Program-made: the position numbers and the translations under genes | NCBI RefSeq assembly: GCF_020782115.1 | Contig: NZ_JAJGMW010000025.1 | Location: 1-64,000 of the forward strand | Direction: 5' to 3' | Origin: Leeuwenhoekiella parthenopeia | Lineage (GTDB): Bacteria > Bacteroidota > Bacteroidia > Flavobacteriales > Flavobacteriaceae | DNA length: 64,000 bases | Notes under the pieces: generated by a model | Seen by the model: only the letters and a program-made list of their open reading frames with translations | Told to the model about the DNA's origin: nothing | The model's database searches: none | In this document: piece by piece, positions 46,201 to 54,908 of the stretch | Numbering within the stretch: position 1 is the first letter of the stretch | Layout of the letters: the number at the start of each line of letters is the position of its first letter

Positions 46201-46329
46201 CGTGATTTGGGGAAAACCATTACCGGTAACCCTAAAGCCCTCGAGTTTGAAATTGACGGAACTCTATTTAGACCTTTTTACGACACGTATGGGCGGCACT
46301 CCGTTTACCTGGATGTTTCGTTAAATTAA
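43279..46329 (+). CDS. GH127-type beta-L-arabinofuranosidase with LamG domain
   Basis: 1016 residues. Signal peptide to about 27 (LFNAFSNAQ), LamG-like domain (about 45-245), short Ig-like linker, then the GH127/DUF1680 catalytic (alpha/alpha)6 barrel (about 370-840) and C-terminal beta-sandwiches. The zinc-thiolate site of GH127 is conserved: Glu745 and Cys747 in NETCGTYNM, Cys815-Cys816 in FTCCNGT, with one cysteine acting as nucleophile. Predicted to release beta-L-arabinofuranose from plant or algal glycans in the periplasm. It ends at an excellent terminator. Confidence 0.9.
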   Translation: MSLSTLKIPHYFILVVVLLFNAFSNAQEGDQILDGIGETDLIARYTLEEDLKDWSRNNLHATITEEPQFVEDLQFEKTLSLSGKTNEYIYLPNQILNGVESLSVSSWLYLKGENQEAFLFDFGKKEGNHFFAVPDNFKNIAGFVAGLETDSNLQPASGAQTIEKGKWVHLVVVLDFPAQALRTYINGEEAAEKMIRFDLSEAFTGTGNQLVIGQSLDAKAPAFTGKLHDFRIYRTPLTENQIKRIYNGALHATHVVNERDEENVGLPQFDKDVPQLYNSFLTDVADITVNTAVGELPRLPRYLKGNYRNGIENGPQVRVIWPAPTDNAAVARAGSYNITGTVPGTDFKPKATVVVSENSVQPAPLQKLEGFQLNQVFLNPDSSGEATKFMENRDKFLSTLAGTNPDSFLYMFRDAFGQPQPEGAFALGVWDSRETKLRGHATGHYLSALAQAYASTAYDKSLQQTFDQKINYMVDVLYNLSQLSGNPQTTGGPAESDPTAVPVGLNKSSYNSDLSEEGIRTDYWNWGKGFISAYPPDQFIMLEKGAKYGGQVDQIWGPYYTLHKILAGLMDIYEVSGNKKALQIATGMGDWVHARLSKLPTDTLISMWNTYIAGEFGGMNESMAHLYSLTGEERYLETAKLFDNIKVFYGDAQHSHGLAKNVDTFRGLHANQHIPQIVGALEIYRDSQSPQYLKVADNFWYKVKNDYMYSIGGVAGARNPANAECFISQPATIYENGLSAGGQNETCGTYNMLKLSRGLFMIDPRTEFMDYYEQGLYNQILASVAEDSPANTYHISLRPGSSKQFSNADMTGFTCCNGTALESSTKLQNSIYFKTKDDQALYVNLYVPSTLNWESKGISIEQETSFPREDETTLIVKGKAKFDLRLRVPEWATQGFSVTINGKAEKLQATPGSYLNISRNWKNGDRITVKMPFGFHLKPIMDQPNIASLFYGPVLLAAQETEPLTEFRKIKLDARDLGKTITGNPKALEFEIDGTLFRPFYDTYGRHSVYLDVSLN

Positions 46330-46360
46330 TATATTGCAAGGCTCTCGGATCATTAATACC

Positions 46361-46398
46361 AAAAGAAAACCCGGAAAAGTTTTTCCGGGTTTTCTTTT
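46361..46398. terminator. Terminator of the GH127 gene
   Basis: An 18-bp perfect stem (46361-46378 / 46381-46398) with GT as the only loop bases, flanked by A- and T-rich arms. Confidence 0.85.
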
Positions 46399-46830
46399 GG
46401 TTATTTTTAAGCATTAGAATGTCTATAAAGTGAAACGTAATTGCATTTCGCTACAGTCAATAGACAAGGGTATTTTCTTCCTAATGCATTCTTCCTGTTT
46501 TGAATTTTAAAGTAAAAGACTTTGCTTAAACTTTTTGGGCAAATAAGTTTTTCAAGGTGAACATAAAACCTCAAACCGGATCGGATTGCAATTAACTTAT
46601 TCAAACAACAACAGTAATTAGTTTGATTTGTAGTATTCTCAGTGTAAGTGATTTCAAAAGCTCTCCTAAAAAACATAAACTTCGATTTTATTAAATGTTT
46701 ACCTAAGAACAACATTTGGCACAACTTAGCATTGCTTTCGTTGCTTTAAATCACAACGTATACTTTGTACACCTTAGATTATATGCCAAGAGCAATCTAA
46801 AATAAATGCTATTTCTTAAACAAATTAAAA
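46399..46830. other. Gene-free stretch between GH127 and SusD genes
   Basis: About 430 AT-rich bases between convergent genes. A 105-codon minus-strand frame here (46407-46724) has no family features, no signal and a composition unlike the neighbours. I see no RNA gene. Confidence 0.55.
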
Positions 46831-46838
46831 CAAAAAAA

Positions 46839-46866
46839 GCCACTTTAGTTTTACGTCTAAAGTGGC
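46839..46866 (-). terminator. Terminator of the susCD operon
   Basis: On the minus strand GCCACTTTA and TAAAGTGGC pair (loop 10) and are followed by seven T, about 24 bases after the susD stop. Confidence 0.85.
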
Positions 46867-46889
46867 CATTTAAAAAAAATCTAAACTAA

Positions 46890-48488
46890 TTAATAACCCG
46901 GATTCTGAGTTAAATTAGGGTTGGTATTTAGCTCTTCCAAGCCTATTGGGAAAAGCGTTGTATAATCTCCCTGTGGTGTGTGATTATACCAACTCTTAGT
47001 CTGGTAAACTCCAAATCTTATCAGATCTGTACGTCTTCTAGCTTCAGCAGCAAACTCCCAGGCTAATTCATCTAAAAATCTGCCATAAGGGACTGTAGCG
47101 GTATTACCTGCATCAGCAATTTCGCCATCCTCTCCCAAAACGCCGTATTCAACAGTTGTGTCGGCCATGAGCTCCGCCCCTGTGATTATAGCATCAGCTG
47201 CATTATCAAAAGCCCTGTTTCTAACATCACTAACTATAACAGCTGCTTCATCAGCTTTGTTTGTACGAAGTAGTACTTCAGCTTTCATCATAAGAACATC
47301 AGTATAACGTAACATGGGAAAGTCGTTACTCAGGCTTCCATTTGATCCCGGAGCTATGTCGTATTTATGACATCTTAGACCTTCTTCAAATTCACAGAAA
47401 TAAATGCTAGGCATAAAGTTAACCAAAGTAAAAAGAACTTCACCGGTATCTGCATTTCGCTGTTCTCCTTCAAACCAGGTTTCTTCTAAACGTTTATCCC
47501 CGGGTTCGTAACTATCAATAATTTGAGGGTTTGCGCTGCTTCCTCCCCACGGCTGTGCTTCCATATTTAAAACATCCCGATGACTGGGAAGCAACATTTT
47601 CATATGCTGATTCCAACCTGCGGCATAAATACGATCATAAGGAACGGAAAATACAATTTCAGGAGATGATTGGTTTTCTGTAGTAAATATGGCTCCATAG
47701 TCACTATCTAAAGAATACTTACCAGATTGAATTATTTCGTTGCAAAGTTTAAGACATTCCTGCCATTGTGCAGTTCCTGTATAAACTTCTGCATTTAAAT
47801 ATACTCTGGCAAGAACTTGCATAGCCCCATATTTAGTTAATCTACCATATGTACTTACATCTACAGTTTCTGAAAGGTTAGGAATCACCTCTGTAAGTTC
47901 TGAAACAACAAAATCATAAACTTGCTGACGCGAACTTTGCTGAGGAACTTCATCACTAAAATCCTTAAGTATTGGAACATTGCCATGAGTATCCAGAAGG
48001 ATCGAATAATATAAACCTCTTAAGGCTCTAAGTTCGGCCGTCACAGCCATGGCCTGATCTTCGGTAATTGGGAGAGAACCTGACTCTATTTGTGAAATTA
48101 CACGGTTGATGTTGTTGACTCCTCTAAAACAGGATAACCAGGTATTTCTGGGCTGATATTGTGTTTCATCCCAGGTATGAAAATGCATTCGCTTATAAGT
48201 TCCTCCATCATCCCATCCGTTAGGTCTTGTAGGAGTTACAAAGGTATCTGCAGATTCTTCCTGTAAATCAAATAAGCCCTGCCAGCTCATGATATATCTA
48301 AGAGGCGTGTAAGCCGATGCTGTCAATGCAACAATATCCTCATCTGCAGGTATAAAGCTATCTTCTGTTATTTCAGAAAAAACTTCCTCATCAAGATTTG
48401 TGCACGAAGTTCCCAGAAAGGTGAGAAGTATTGCCATTGGTGCCAATTTTCTTAGGGCACTTGAAGTATTTATATTTCTTAATTTCAT
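46890..48488 (-). CDS. SusD/RagB-family glycan-binding lipoprotein
   Basis: 532 residues with a lipobox (LLTFLGTSC, Cys29). TPR-rich SusD fold: LRYIMSWQGLFDLQEESAD near the start, AVTAELRALRGLYYSILLD mid, and the C-terminal EFAAEARRRTDLIRFGVY typical for the family. It sits on the cell surface as the lid of the SusC transporter and captures the oligosaccharide. It is ten bases downstream of the SusC gene in one operon. Confidence 0.95.
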   Translation of the reverse strand: MKLRNINTSSALRKLAPMAILLTFLGTSCTNLDEEVFSEITEDSFIPADEDIVALTASAYTPLRYIMSWQGLFDLQEESADTFVTPTRPNGWDDGGTYKRMHFHTWDETQYQPRNTWLSCFRGVNNINRVISQIESGSLPITEDQAMAVTAELRALRGLYYSILLDTHGNVPILKDFSDEVPQQSSRQQVYDFVVSELTEVIPNLSETVDVSTYGRLTKYGAMQVLARVYLNAEVYTGTAQWQECLKLCNEIIQSGKYSLDSDYGAIFTTENQSSPEIVFSVPYDRIYAAGWNQHMKMLLPSHRDVLNMEAQPWGGSSANPQIIDSYEPGDKRLEETWFEGEQRNADTGEVLFTLVNFMPSIYFCEFEEGLRCHKYDIAPGSNGSLSNDFPMLRYTDVLMMKAEVLLRTNKADEAAVIVSDVRNRAFDNAADAIITGAELMADTTVEYGVLGEDGEIADAGNTATVPYGRFLDELAWEFAAEARRRTDLIRFGVYQTKSWYNHTPQGDYTTLFPIGLEELNTNPNLTQNPGY

Positions 48489-48498
48489 AATGATTTTT

Positions 48499-51495
48499 TT
48501 AAAAAGTTAAATTAACACCAAGGCTTAATGTTCGCGTTGTAGGGTATTTATCCCGATCATCATTACCAGGTGCCAAACCATCTCTGTTTACTTCAGGATC
48601 TACACCTTTATAACCGGTTATTGTGAGCAAATTAAGTCCTGATGCAAACACTCTTAAGCGATTAATAACATCACTTTTTTCGGTATTAAAAGTATAACCA
48701 AGGGTTACGTTATCAATTTTCCAATAGTCACCATTTTCGATGTAGTAGCTCACAAATCGCTGTACATCAGATAGGACTGCCTTTCCATAAACCTCATCAA
48801 AAGCAGAGTCAAGTACGTTATAGCCAATAGTTGGATTCTCATAAAACATTCTTGAAAAGTTTAAGATCTGGAAACCGAAAGCGCCTCGCATGTTGATGTT
48901 TAAATCCCAATTCTTATAATTAAAAGTATTATTCCAGCTCAGGTAATGCTTTGGTAAACCATTACCCAGTATTTGTCTGTCTGCTGTTGAAGACTCTGTT
49001 GCCGGAATTATTTCTCCATCTGCGTTCTCAACTAACCAAATTCCATCATCGGTTATGTCAACACTCTTTAAACCGTAGAAATTTCCAATAGTATCCCCTA
49101 CTTCCACGATATGCGTAGCAATTTGAATAGGCTCGCCGGTATAACCTGCATAGAAGAAGTCATTAGTGGTTTGAAATTGGTCATTAGAAAGAGAAACTAA
49201 TTTGTTGGTATTTGTTGAATAGGTAAAGACACTATTCCAGTTAAAATCTCCCTTTTGAAATGGATTTATTGTAAGTAATGCTTCAAAACCACTGTTACTC
49301 ACCTCAGCGACATTAGCAGTTATACTACCATACAGATATGGCGGTGTGGGCACATCGTAGTTATATAAGGCATCTTTTGTATGACGATCGTAATAATCTA
49401 AAGCTCCGCTAAGTATACCACCGAAAAGATCAAAATCAAGACCTATATTAAATTCTTCCTTTTTTTCCCATCTTAAATCCGGGTTGGCATTTCTAGCCGG
49501 TATTAACTCACGAATCCATCTACCATTATAGAAGAAATAATTGCTGTAATTTAAACTACTTAAAGATTGGTAAGAGCTACCTGCGTTTATACCGGTTACA
49601 CCAAATCCGCCTCGCAGTTTTAAATTATTAACCCAATCAACATTTTCCATGAAGCTTTCCTCATTAATACGCCATCCGGCAGATATCCCCGGAAAATTCC
49701 CCCATTTGTTGTCTGCTCCAAATCGTGAAGATCCTTCATGTCTTAAACTTGCCATAAGCAAATACTTATCATCATAATTGTAGGTTACCCTACCAAAGAA
49801 AGCTATGAGCTTATCAGAGCTTTTAGAACTTCCCATACCTGCCTGACCAAGAGGTAAGCCCTGACCTATGCCAATGTTATTATAGGTATAGGCATCAGAA
49901 GGAAAGTTTCGATTAGTAGCATAAAAGCCTTCGTAGACATTATCTTCGTAGTTATAACCTGCAAGAGCAGTAATTTTATGAAGGTCAAAGTTTTTCTTAT
50001 AATCCAAAGTAATTTGGCCATAATTTCCTACATAGTCATCTGTACCTCTTGAAGCATAACCTTCCACTCCATTTTTTGTAGTAGAAACGTGATTCTTGGT
50101 CTCGTAATAACCGCGTATGTTAGAATTCCCTTTTCGGGTATACAATCCTTGAAGCGTAAGATCATCAGTAAATGAATAAGCGAGGCTTCCGGTAAAACGC
50201 ATATTGCGATAACGGTTTTGACCGTCTGCTTCTTTAAGATAAGCTACAGGATTATCATAAAAATATACATCTCTTTCAAACCAGCTCCCATCTTCATTCT
50301 TTACAGGCTCTGTTGGGTTACGGATTAGGGCCTGTCTAAAAACATAAGGATTAAAACTATATCCATCGCCACCGGTATAAAATTCCTGCTCACTTACTAT
50401 AACATTAAAATTACTTTTAAGCTTACCATCAAACATGGCGTGATTCACGTCAATTCTACCGGTATATCTTTTATTGTTTGTATTTATAAAGATACCTTCC
50501 AGATTACGGTAGTTAATAGAAGCACTTAGATTAGAATTTTTATTACCTCCCCTGAATAAAACGTTATGTATAGTACTTACTGAATTTTGAGTTATCTCAT
50601 CGAGCCAGTCTGTGTCTGAACCATAATCCTGAAGATTGGCACCAGTAAACGTGTAGCCCTCATCATATTTATCCCTCAATTCTGAAGCATTTAGAAAATC
50701 AAGTTTGTTGCTTATGGATTGAAAGGATACGTTACCGGTATATTCAATTGTAGGCTGCATATTGTTACCGGCACTCTTAGTGGTAATGATAATTACACCA
50801 TTTGTACCTCTTGTACCATAAATAGCCGTCGCCGAACCATCTTTTAATACATCAATAGATGCAATGTCTTCTGGAGCAACAGTTTGCAAACTTCCCGGAA
50901 CACCATCAACTAAAATCAAAGGGGCAGAACTACCATTTAAAGTGGCAATACCTCTTAATCTAATCTGTGTGCCAACAGTAGGATCTCCTGAAGGTGCAGA
51001 AATGGAGAGACCTGCAACCTTACCCTGCACCAATTGAGCTGCGTCGCGCACATTACCTTCAATAAATTCATCAGATTTAACACTTGCAACAGCACTTGTA
51101 ACATCCGCACGTTTCTGGGTTCCATACCCTATAACCACTACTTCAGATAGTGCTTCTAAATTTTCCTTTAAAGAAACTGTAATGTTGGTTTGATTACCTA
51201 CAGATACCTCCTGGGTTTCAAATCCCACAAAAGAAAAAATTAATACCGCATCGGTCTGGGTGATAGTTAAATCAAAATTACCGTCAAAGTCAGTAACTGC
51301 GCCATTAGAAGTGTTTTGCTCCTTAACTGTAACTCCTGGTAGAGGCATCCCTTTATCATCTGTTACAGTCCCCTTTATATTCTTCTGTGAAAAAGAACAT
51401 AGTGTGGCCATCAAAAAAAAGCTTAATAAAACCAGCTTGTGCTTCTCAAAGCGCAAATAGTTAGTTGGAAATAGATAAAATAGCATTTTACTCAT
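48499..51495 (-). CDS. SusC/RagA-family TonB-linked outer-membrane transporter
   Basis: 998 residues. After an extended signal (hydrophobic LVLLSFFLMATLCSFSQ) comes a CarboxypepD_reg-like domain (IKGTVTDDKGMPLPGVTV, TDFDGNFDL), then the plug with VVVIGYGTQKRADVTSAV and the family hallmark DVLKDGSATAIYGTRGTNGV, and a 22-strand barrel ending LSLGVNLTF. It imports oligosaccharides with its SusD partner using TonB energy. It is first gene of the operon. Confidence 0.96.
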   Translation of the reverse strand: MSKMLFYLFPTNYLRFEKHKLVLLSFFLMATLCSFSQKNIKGTVTDDKGMPLPGVTVKEQNTSNGAVTDFDGNFDLTITQTDAVLIFSFVGFETQEVSVGNQTNITVSLKENLEALSEVVVIGYGTQKRADVTSAVASVKSDEFIEGNVRDAAQLVQGKVAGLSISAPSGDPTVGTQIRLRGIATLNGSSAPLILVDGVPGSLQTVAPEDIASIDVLKDGSATAIYGTRGTNGVIIITTKSAGNNMQPTIEYTGNVSFQSISNKLDFLNASELRDKYDEGYTFTGANLQDYGSDTDWLDEITQNSVSTIHNVLFRGGNKNSNLSASINYRNLEGIFINTNNKRYTGRIDVNHAMFDGKLKSNFNVIVSEQEFYTGGDGYSFNPYVFRQALIRNPTEPVKNEDGSWFERDVYFYDNPVAYLKEADGQNRYRNMRFTGSLAYSFTDDLTLQGLYTRKGNSNIRGYYETKNHVSTTKNGVEGYASRGTDDYVGNYGQITLDYKKNFDLHKITALAGYNYEDNVYEGFYATNRNFPSDAYTYNNIGIGQGLPLGQAGMGSSKSSDKLIAFFGRVTYNYDDKYLLMASLRHEGSSRFGADNKWGNFPGISAGWRINEESFMENVDWVNNLKLRGGFGVTGINAGSSYQSLSSLNYSNYFFYNGRWIRELIPARNANPDLRWEKKEEFNIGLDFDLFGGILSGALDYYDRHTKDALYNYDVPTPPYLYGSITANVAEVSNSGFEALLTINPFQKGDFNWNSVFTYSTNTNKLVSLSNDQFQTTNDFFYAGYTGEPIQIATHIVEVGDTIGNFYGLKSVDITDDGIWLVENADGEIIPATESSTADRQILGNGLPKHYLSWNNTFNYKNWDLNINMRGAFGFQILNFSRMFYENPTIGYNVLDSAFDEVYGKAVLSDVQRFVSYYIENGDYWKIDNVTLGYTFNTEKSDVINRLRVFASGLNLLTITGYKGVDPEVNRDGLAPGNDDRDKYPTTRTLSLGVNLTF

Positions 51496-51663
51496 GTGTT
51501 GGACATTTTTAGAATTACTGAATTGTTTAACAGCTTATCGCTTGTAAACACTGAGTAAAATTATAGAGATAGGAAGGAGAGACTTAACTAAATCTTAACA
51601 CAACTTCATACTATGTTAACAATAAAATTCAAAAAACAGACAGGAAACGTGAATTTGAGTTCA

Positions 51664-51701
51664 TTATATTCAACACAAAGAGCAAAGTGTTGAATATAAT
51701 T
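51664..51701. promoter_or_regulatory. 14-bp inverted repeat upstream of susC
   Basis: ATTATATTCAACAC (51664-51677) and its exact complement (51688-51701), ten-base gap, about 170-205 bases before the susC start and after the M23 stop. No T-tract follows on the minus strand, so a regulator site is at least as likely as a terminator. Confidence 0.45.
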
Positions 51702-51775
51702 CAGTGCTTGGGAATGTCGTCCCGAAAGTAGATATTATTAAAGTTATTTTGGATAGCCCCTAAAGACCATCAAAA

Positions 51776-52465
51776 CTAAATTTTCAACAACAACTCCGGA
51801 TCGGGACAGTTTTCCAAATAAAACGGAAGATTATTTTGAGTGGAAACTCCCGGATAATCGCCCACGTTTTGCTGCATATCTTTTACGATTTGGAAATGCA
51901 AATGCGGGGCGTAATCTCCGTTTTCGTGTGTTTCGCCTAAAAAGGCAATGCGCTCACCGGCTTCAAAAAACTGACCGGTTTTGAGATTTGCTAAAGATTC
52001 GAGGGACAAATGCCCGTAAAGCGTGTAGAACTGTAAATCTTCAAACTGGTGCTCCAGTATGATGCAGGGCCCATAGTCTCCGTAATTTTTGTTGTTTTTA
52101 AAACTGTGTACCTTTCCGGCCACCGGAGCCAGAATAGCCGTACCTGCAGGACACCAGATATCCAGGCCCAGATGAATGTTGCGGCGCAATTGCGGGTCTT
52201 CATTGTTGAAGTAAATGCTTCGGTCGTAGATGCTGCGCTTCTCCAGATACCCACCGTAAGCCACGCGACCATTCGTTTTAGACAGGAAAGCATCTATATA
52301 GAGCTGTATCGCTTCCGCGGAAGCGGTATCTACCTCTTTTAAAATGCTATTGTCAACCGAAAGATCCAGAAACCGATAATCTTCTGCCTTATAGGCTGCA
52401 TCAATCACGGGCGTAAACCCTGTGGTGAGTGCGCTTAGTTTCCTGTTAAAATCAAGGTTTGTCAT
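51776..52465 (-). CDS. M23-family peptidase
   Basis: 229 residues from the ATG at 52465; the frame extends to 52504 but the added 13 residues look non-native. A LytM/M23 zinc peptidase domain (about 90-225) shows HLGLDIW, YGHLS and PHLHFQIV, the usual His/Asp ligands. No signal peptide is seen, which is odd for a cell-wall endopeptidase, so it may be cytosolic or exported otherwise. It is monocistronic. Confidence 0.88.
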   Translation of the reverse strand: MTNLDFNRKLSALTTGFTPVIDAAYKAEDYRFLDLSVDNSILKEVDTASAEAIQLYIDAFLSKTNGRVAYGGYLEKRSIYDRSIYFNNEDPQLRRNIHLGLDIWCPAGTAILAPVAGKVHSFKNNKNYGDYGPCIILEHQFEDLQFYTLYGHLSLESLANLKTGQFFEAGERIAFLGETHENGDYAPHLHFQIVKDMQQNVGDYPGVSTQNNLPFYLENCPDPELLLKI

Positions 52466-52501
52466 CAGCGCAAAAATACAATTCTCGTCCTGTTCTGCGC
52501 A

Positions 52502-52531
52502 CAAAAAAACCCGTTCTGGCAGGAACGGGTT
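52502..52531 (-). terminator. Terminator of the sigma-factor operon
   Basis: On the minus strand AACCCGTTCC and its near-complement pair and are followed by TTTTTTT, about 52 bases after the adhesin-head gene. Confidence 0.82.
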
Positions 52532-52582
52532 AATTCGATTAAAACCAACTAATCTATTAAAAACTAAACTTCAAACTTTCTT

Positions 52583-54307
52583 TTATTTAAGTACGATATC
52601 GCTAAACTTAGAGGATATCGCGATCATACTATCGGTATTGCGTGACTTGTAAAAACCGTTTACCATATTGCTGTTGTAGCCTTCCATCACTTTAGCATCG
52701 ATGCGGGTAGGATAATTAAGCCTGCTACGCACCCCGTTAAAGTTGAAATGAAACGGCGAATCGGGCAGGTTGAGCACCACATCGCTGTTTTCTACATTGA
52801 TGTTTAAGGTCTTGAAATTCTTACCCAGTTTAGGTATTGAAAGCTCACTAAAACTGCCTGAAATCACTGCGGTATCTTCCAGTTCGTTGATTACAATACT
52901 GCTGGCACGTGAGTTTACCGTAATATTCCTGGCCTTATCTATCACACAATTTTTAATGTATGTCGCCTGCAAGGTTCCATAATCCCAACTAGCCACATCC
53001 ACCGGACTGTAAGCCACATTGATCAAGGTTTTATCTCCCGAAATGGTCTCAGCCATAAAATCACCGTGCGACAGATTTACCTTCGCATTTGTGGCTTCGG
53101 CGATCTTGATATTACCATGACGCACATTAAGGTCTAGCTTGGCATCTTTGGGCATATATATCACAATTTTACGCTTATAGGTGCCGCGTGGTTTTGTGTT
53201 AGCGGCAACAGGCCCTGCATTACTGCTGAAGCTGTAGGTCATTTGGGTACTTATATTACCGTTAGCATCGCGGGTTACGGTTTTTTGAAGGTTACCCCCT
53301 TGCTGCTCGGCCATTTGCTCAAGCTTTTTAGCAAAATCGTCGCTCCAACCCTGCATGGCTTTATCGATATTTCCACCCAGCGCCATCACATCGCTCTCTA
53401 AAGCTTTACCAAAACGGGCGCCCAAACTTTCTACCGAGCCGCCAAACTGCTTCCCGTAACGTTCACCCCAGGCCTGCATATCTCTGCTAAAGTCTGCTCC
53501 CCATGAATCTATATCTTTACGCCATTTGTCAACATCAGTCACACTTACAGTGGTACCGAATTTTTTATTCATCGCATCCACATAAGCCTTTTTATCTTTG
53601 GCATAGGCGCTTCCGTCAAAACTCATGTTCTTACCGAAAGGAGATTTTGGCATATCAAGCAAACTGCTTCCTGCTAGTCCCTGCCCGGCTTCCATTTTCT
53701 TTTTGTTGTCGCGCTCCCATTTTTTCATCACCGCATCAAAATCGTCTCCCAGATTTTGCTCGATTTTCTTTTTATACTGCTCCAGGTATTTAGCTCCATC
53801 GCGCTTGTATGCCTCGTAGTCAAAAGAAATGTTTTTCATCGCCTTATACTGGTCTGCCGGCAATTGTACTGCTGCAAACTGCTCCAGCATGGGGCTAAAT
53901 ACGTTTTGCATAACCGGCTGCATCATTTGCATGGAAGACGAAATAAGATCGTTAATCCCGCGTACCTGCATATCTCCCATTGCCACATTAACTGCTGCCG
54001 GAGCACCGCTGCTTAGTATACGTATCACCTTGCTGTTGCCCTGCACACTTACCTGCCAGTTTTTAAGCAATTGGTTTATTTCCTGTTCCGAAAGGTTTTC
54101 AGACTCTACAAAGGCTTCAACAGCCACTTCATTTTTATTCCAGTCTTCAAAAACCACATCGGCATACTGCGTGTCTGCGAGTATGGTGACATTGGCGTCT
54201 GTTGTAAAGCGCTCATCAAGCTTAAGGTCTTTAGTCTGTGCCAAAAGCTTGGGCAAACCGGCTAAAACCGCAAAAGCAAGCGCAAAACCATTTAAATAAA
54301 GCTTCAT
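52583..54307 (-). CDS. Adhesin-head-like protein with helical insert
   Basis: 574 residues from the ATG at 54307, two bases after the stop of the anti-sigma-like gene; the upstream in-frame ATG at 54358 lies inside that gene and is unlikely. Signal peptide (FALAFAVLAGLPKLLAQ). N-terminal and C-terminal beta parts (RHGNIKIAEATNAKVNLSHG) resemble DUF4097/adhesin-head beta-helices. Between them lies a charged helical stretch of about 220 residues with recurring WGxxF/ARFGK-like units. It is third gene of a sigma - anti-sigma - adhesin operon, and so a likely envelope stress effector. Confidence 0.75.
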   Translation of the reverse strand: MKLYLNGFALAFAVLAGLPKLLAQTKDLKLDERFTTDANVTILADTQYADVVFEDWNKNEVAVEAFVESENLSEQEINQLLKNWQVSVQGNSKVIRILSSGAPAAVNVAMGDMQVRGINDLISSSMQMMQPVMQNVFSPMLEQFAAVQLPADQYKAMKNISFDYEAYKRDGAKYLEQYKKKIEQNLGDDFDAVMKKWERDNKKKMEAGQGLAGSSLLDMPKSPFGKNMSFDGSAYAKDKKAYVDAMNKKFGTTVSVTDVDKWRKDIDSWGADFSRDMQAWGERYGKQFGGSVESLGARFGKALESDVMALGGNIDKAMQGWSDDFAKKLEQMAEQQGGNLQKTVTRDANGNISTQMTYSFSSNAGPVAANTKPRGTYKRKIVIYMPKDAKLDLNVRHGNIKIAEATNAKVNLSHGDFMAETISGDKTLINVAYSPVDVASWDYGTLQATYIKNCVIDKARNITVNSRASSIVINELEDTAVISGSFSELSIPKLGKNFKTLNINVENSDVVLNLPDSPFHFNFNGVRSRLNYPTRIDAKVMEGYNSNMVNGFYKSRNTDSMIAISSKFSDIVLK

Positions 54308-54308
54308 G

Positions 54309-54908
54309 TTATAGGGTATTAATTTGAATCTCATTGTTTTGAGATTGCTGTAATTCATTCAATTTTTCTTTTAGTTTAAACAGTAAATCAAGACGCAGTT
54401 GCAGGTTGTTAATCAATGACTGAATATTTTGATCGTTAACTCCGGTTTCTATCAAATCGGCATTAAGGCGATCATACTCTTTATTGAGCTCCTCAAGCTG
54501 CCCCATAAAGGCGTCAACTACGGCTTTGTTATCTTCGGTAACATTAAGCTGCGCAAGTTCTATATGAATACTTGCCAGATAGCGGTCTTCTATTTCCTTG
54601 TATTCGGGCGAAAAGTCGCTAAACTGAACTTTCTGTGCGTCAACTGCTGCTACCTGATTGGCTTCGGTAGTTTGTTGTACCTCTGCACCACTGCTCAGCG
54701 GATTATTGAGCAACAGACCCGCGACGGCGATAAGCACCACCAGCACCGCTGCAATTTTCATCCAGAGGTAACCTTCTGCCTTAGCTTTATTTTGCGCGCC
54801 AAAATGAGCATCAAGCCGCGCATTGAAGCGGGCTTCGTGACCTTTTTTAAGCCCTTCGGCCGGAATGCTCATGTCGTTTTTGAGCAATTCTCTAATATCC
54901 TGTGCCAT
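54309..54908 (-). CDS. Anti-sigma-factor-like membrane protein
   Basis: 199 residues from the ATG at 54908 (MAQDIRELLKND); an upstream in-frame start lies deep in the sigma gene. A cytosolic about 45 residues, one membrane helix (IAAVLVVLIAVAGLLL, about 50-66), then a helical periplasmic part with a late coiled coil (LQLRLDLLFKLKEKLNELQQ). It overlaps the sigma gene by 17 bases. It should hold the sigma factor at the membrane, although no ZAS Zn-finger motif is present. Confidence 0.75.
   Translation of the reverse strand: MAQDIRELLKNDMSIPAEGLKKGHEARFNARLDAHFGAQNKAKAEGYLWMKIAAVLVVLIAVAGLLLNNPLSSGAEVQQTTEANQVAAVDAQKVQFSDFSPEYKEIEDRYLASIHIELAQLNVTEDNKAVVDAFMGQLEELNKEYDRLNADLIETGVNDQNIQSLINNLQLRLDLLFKLKEKLNELQQSQNNEIQINTL

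Noticed and set aside
46407-46724. 105-codon minus-strand open frame between GH127 and susD
   Set aside because: AT-rich composition, no signal peptide or family motif, and it overlaps the terminator zone; looks accidental.
53829-54299. 156-codon plus-strand frame opposite the adhesin-head gene
   Set aside because: Antisense shadow of a gene with better start, signal peptide and operon context.
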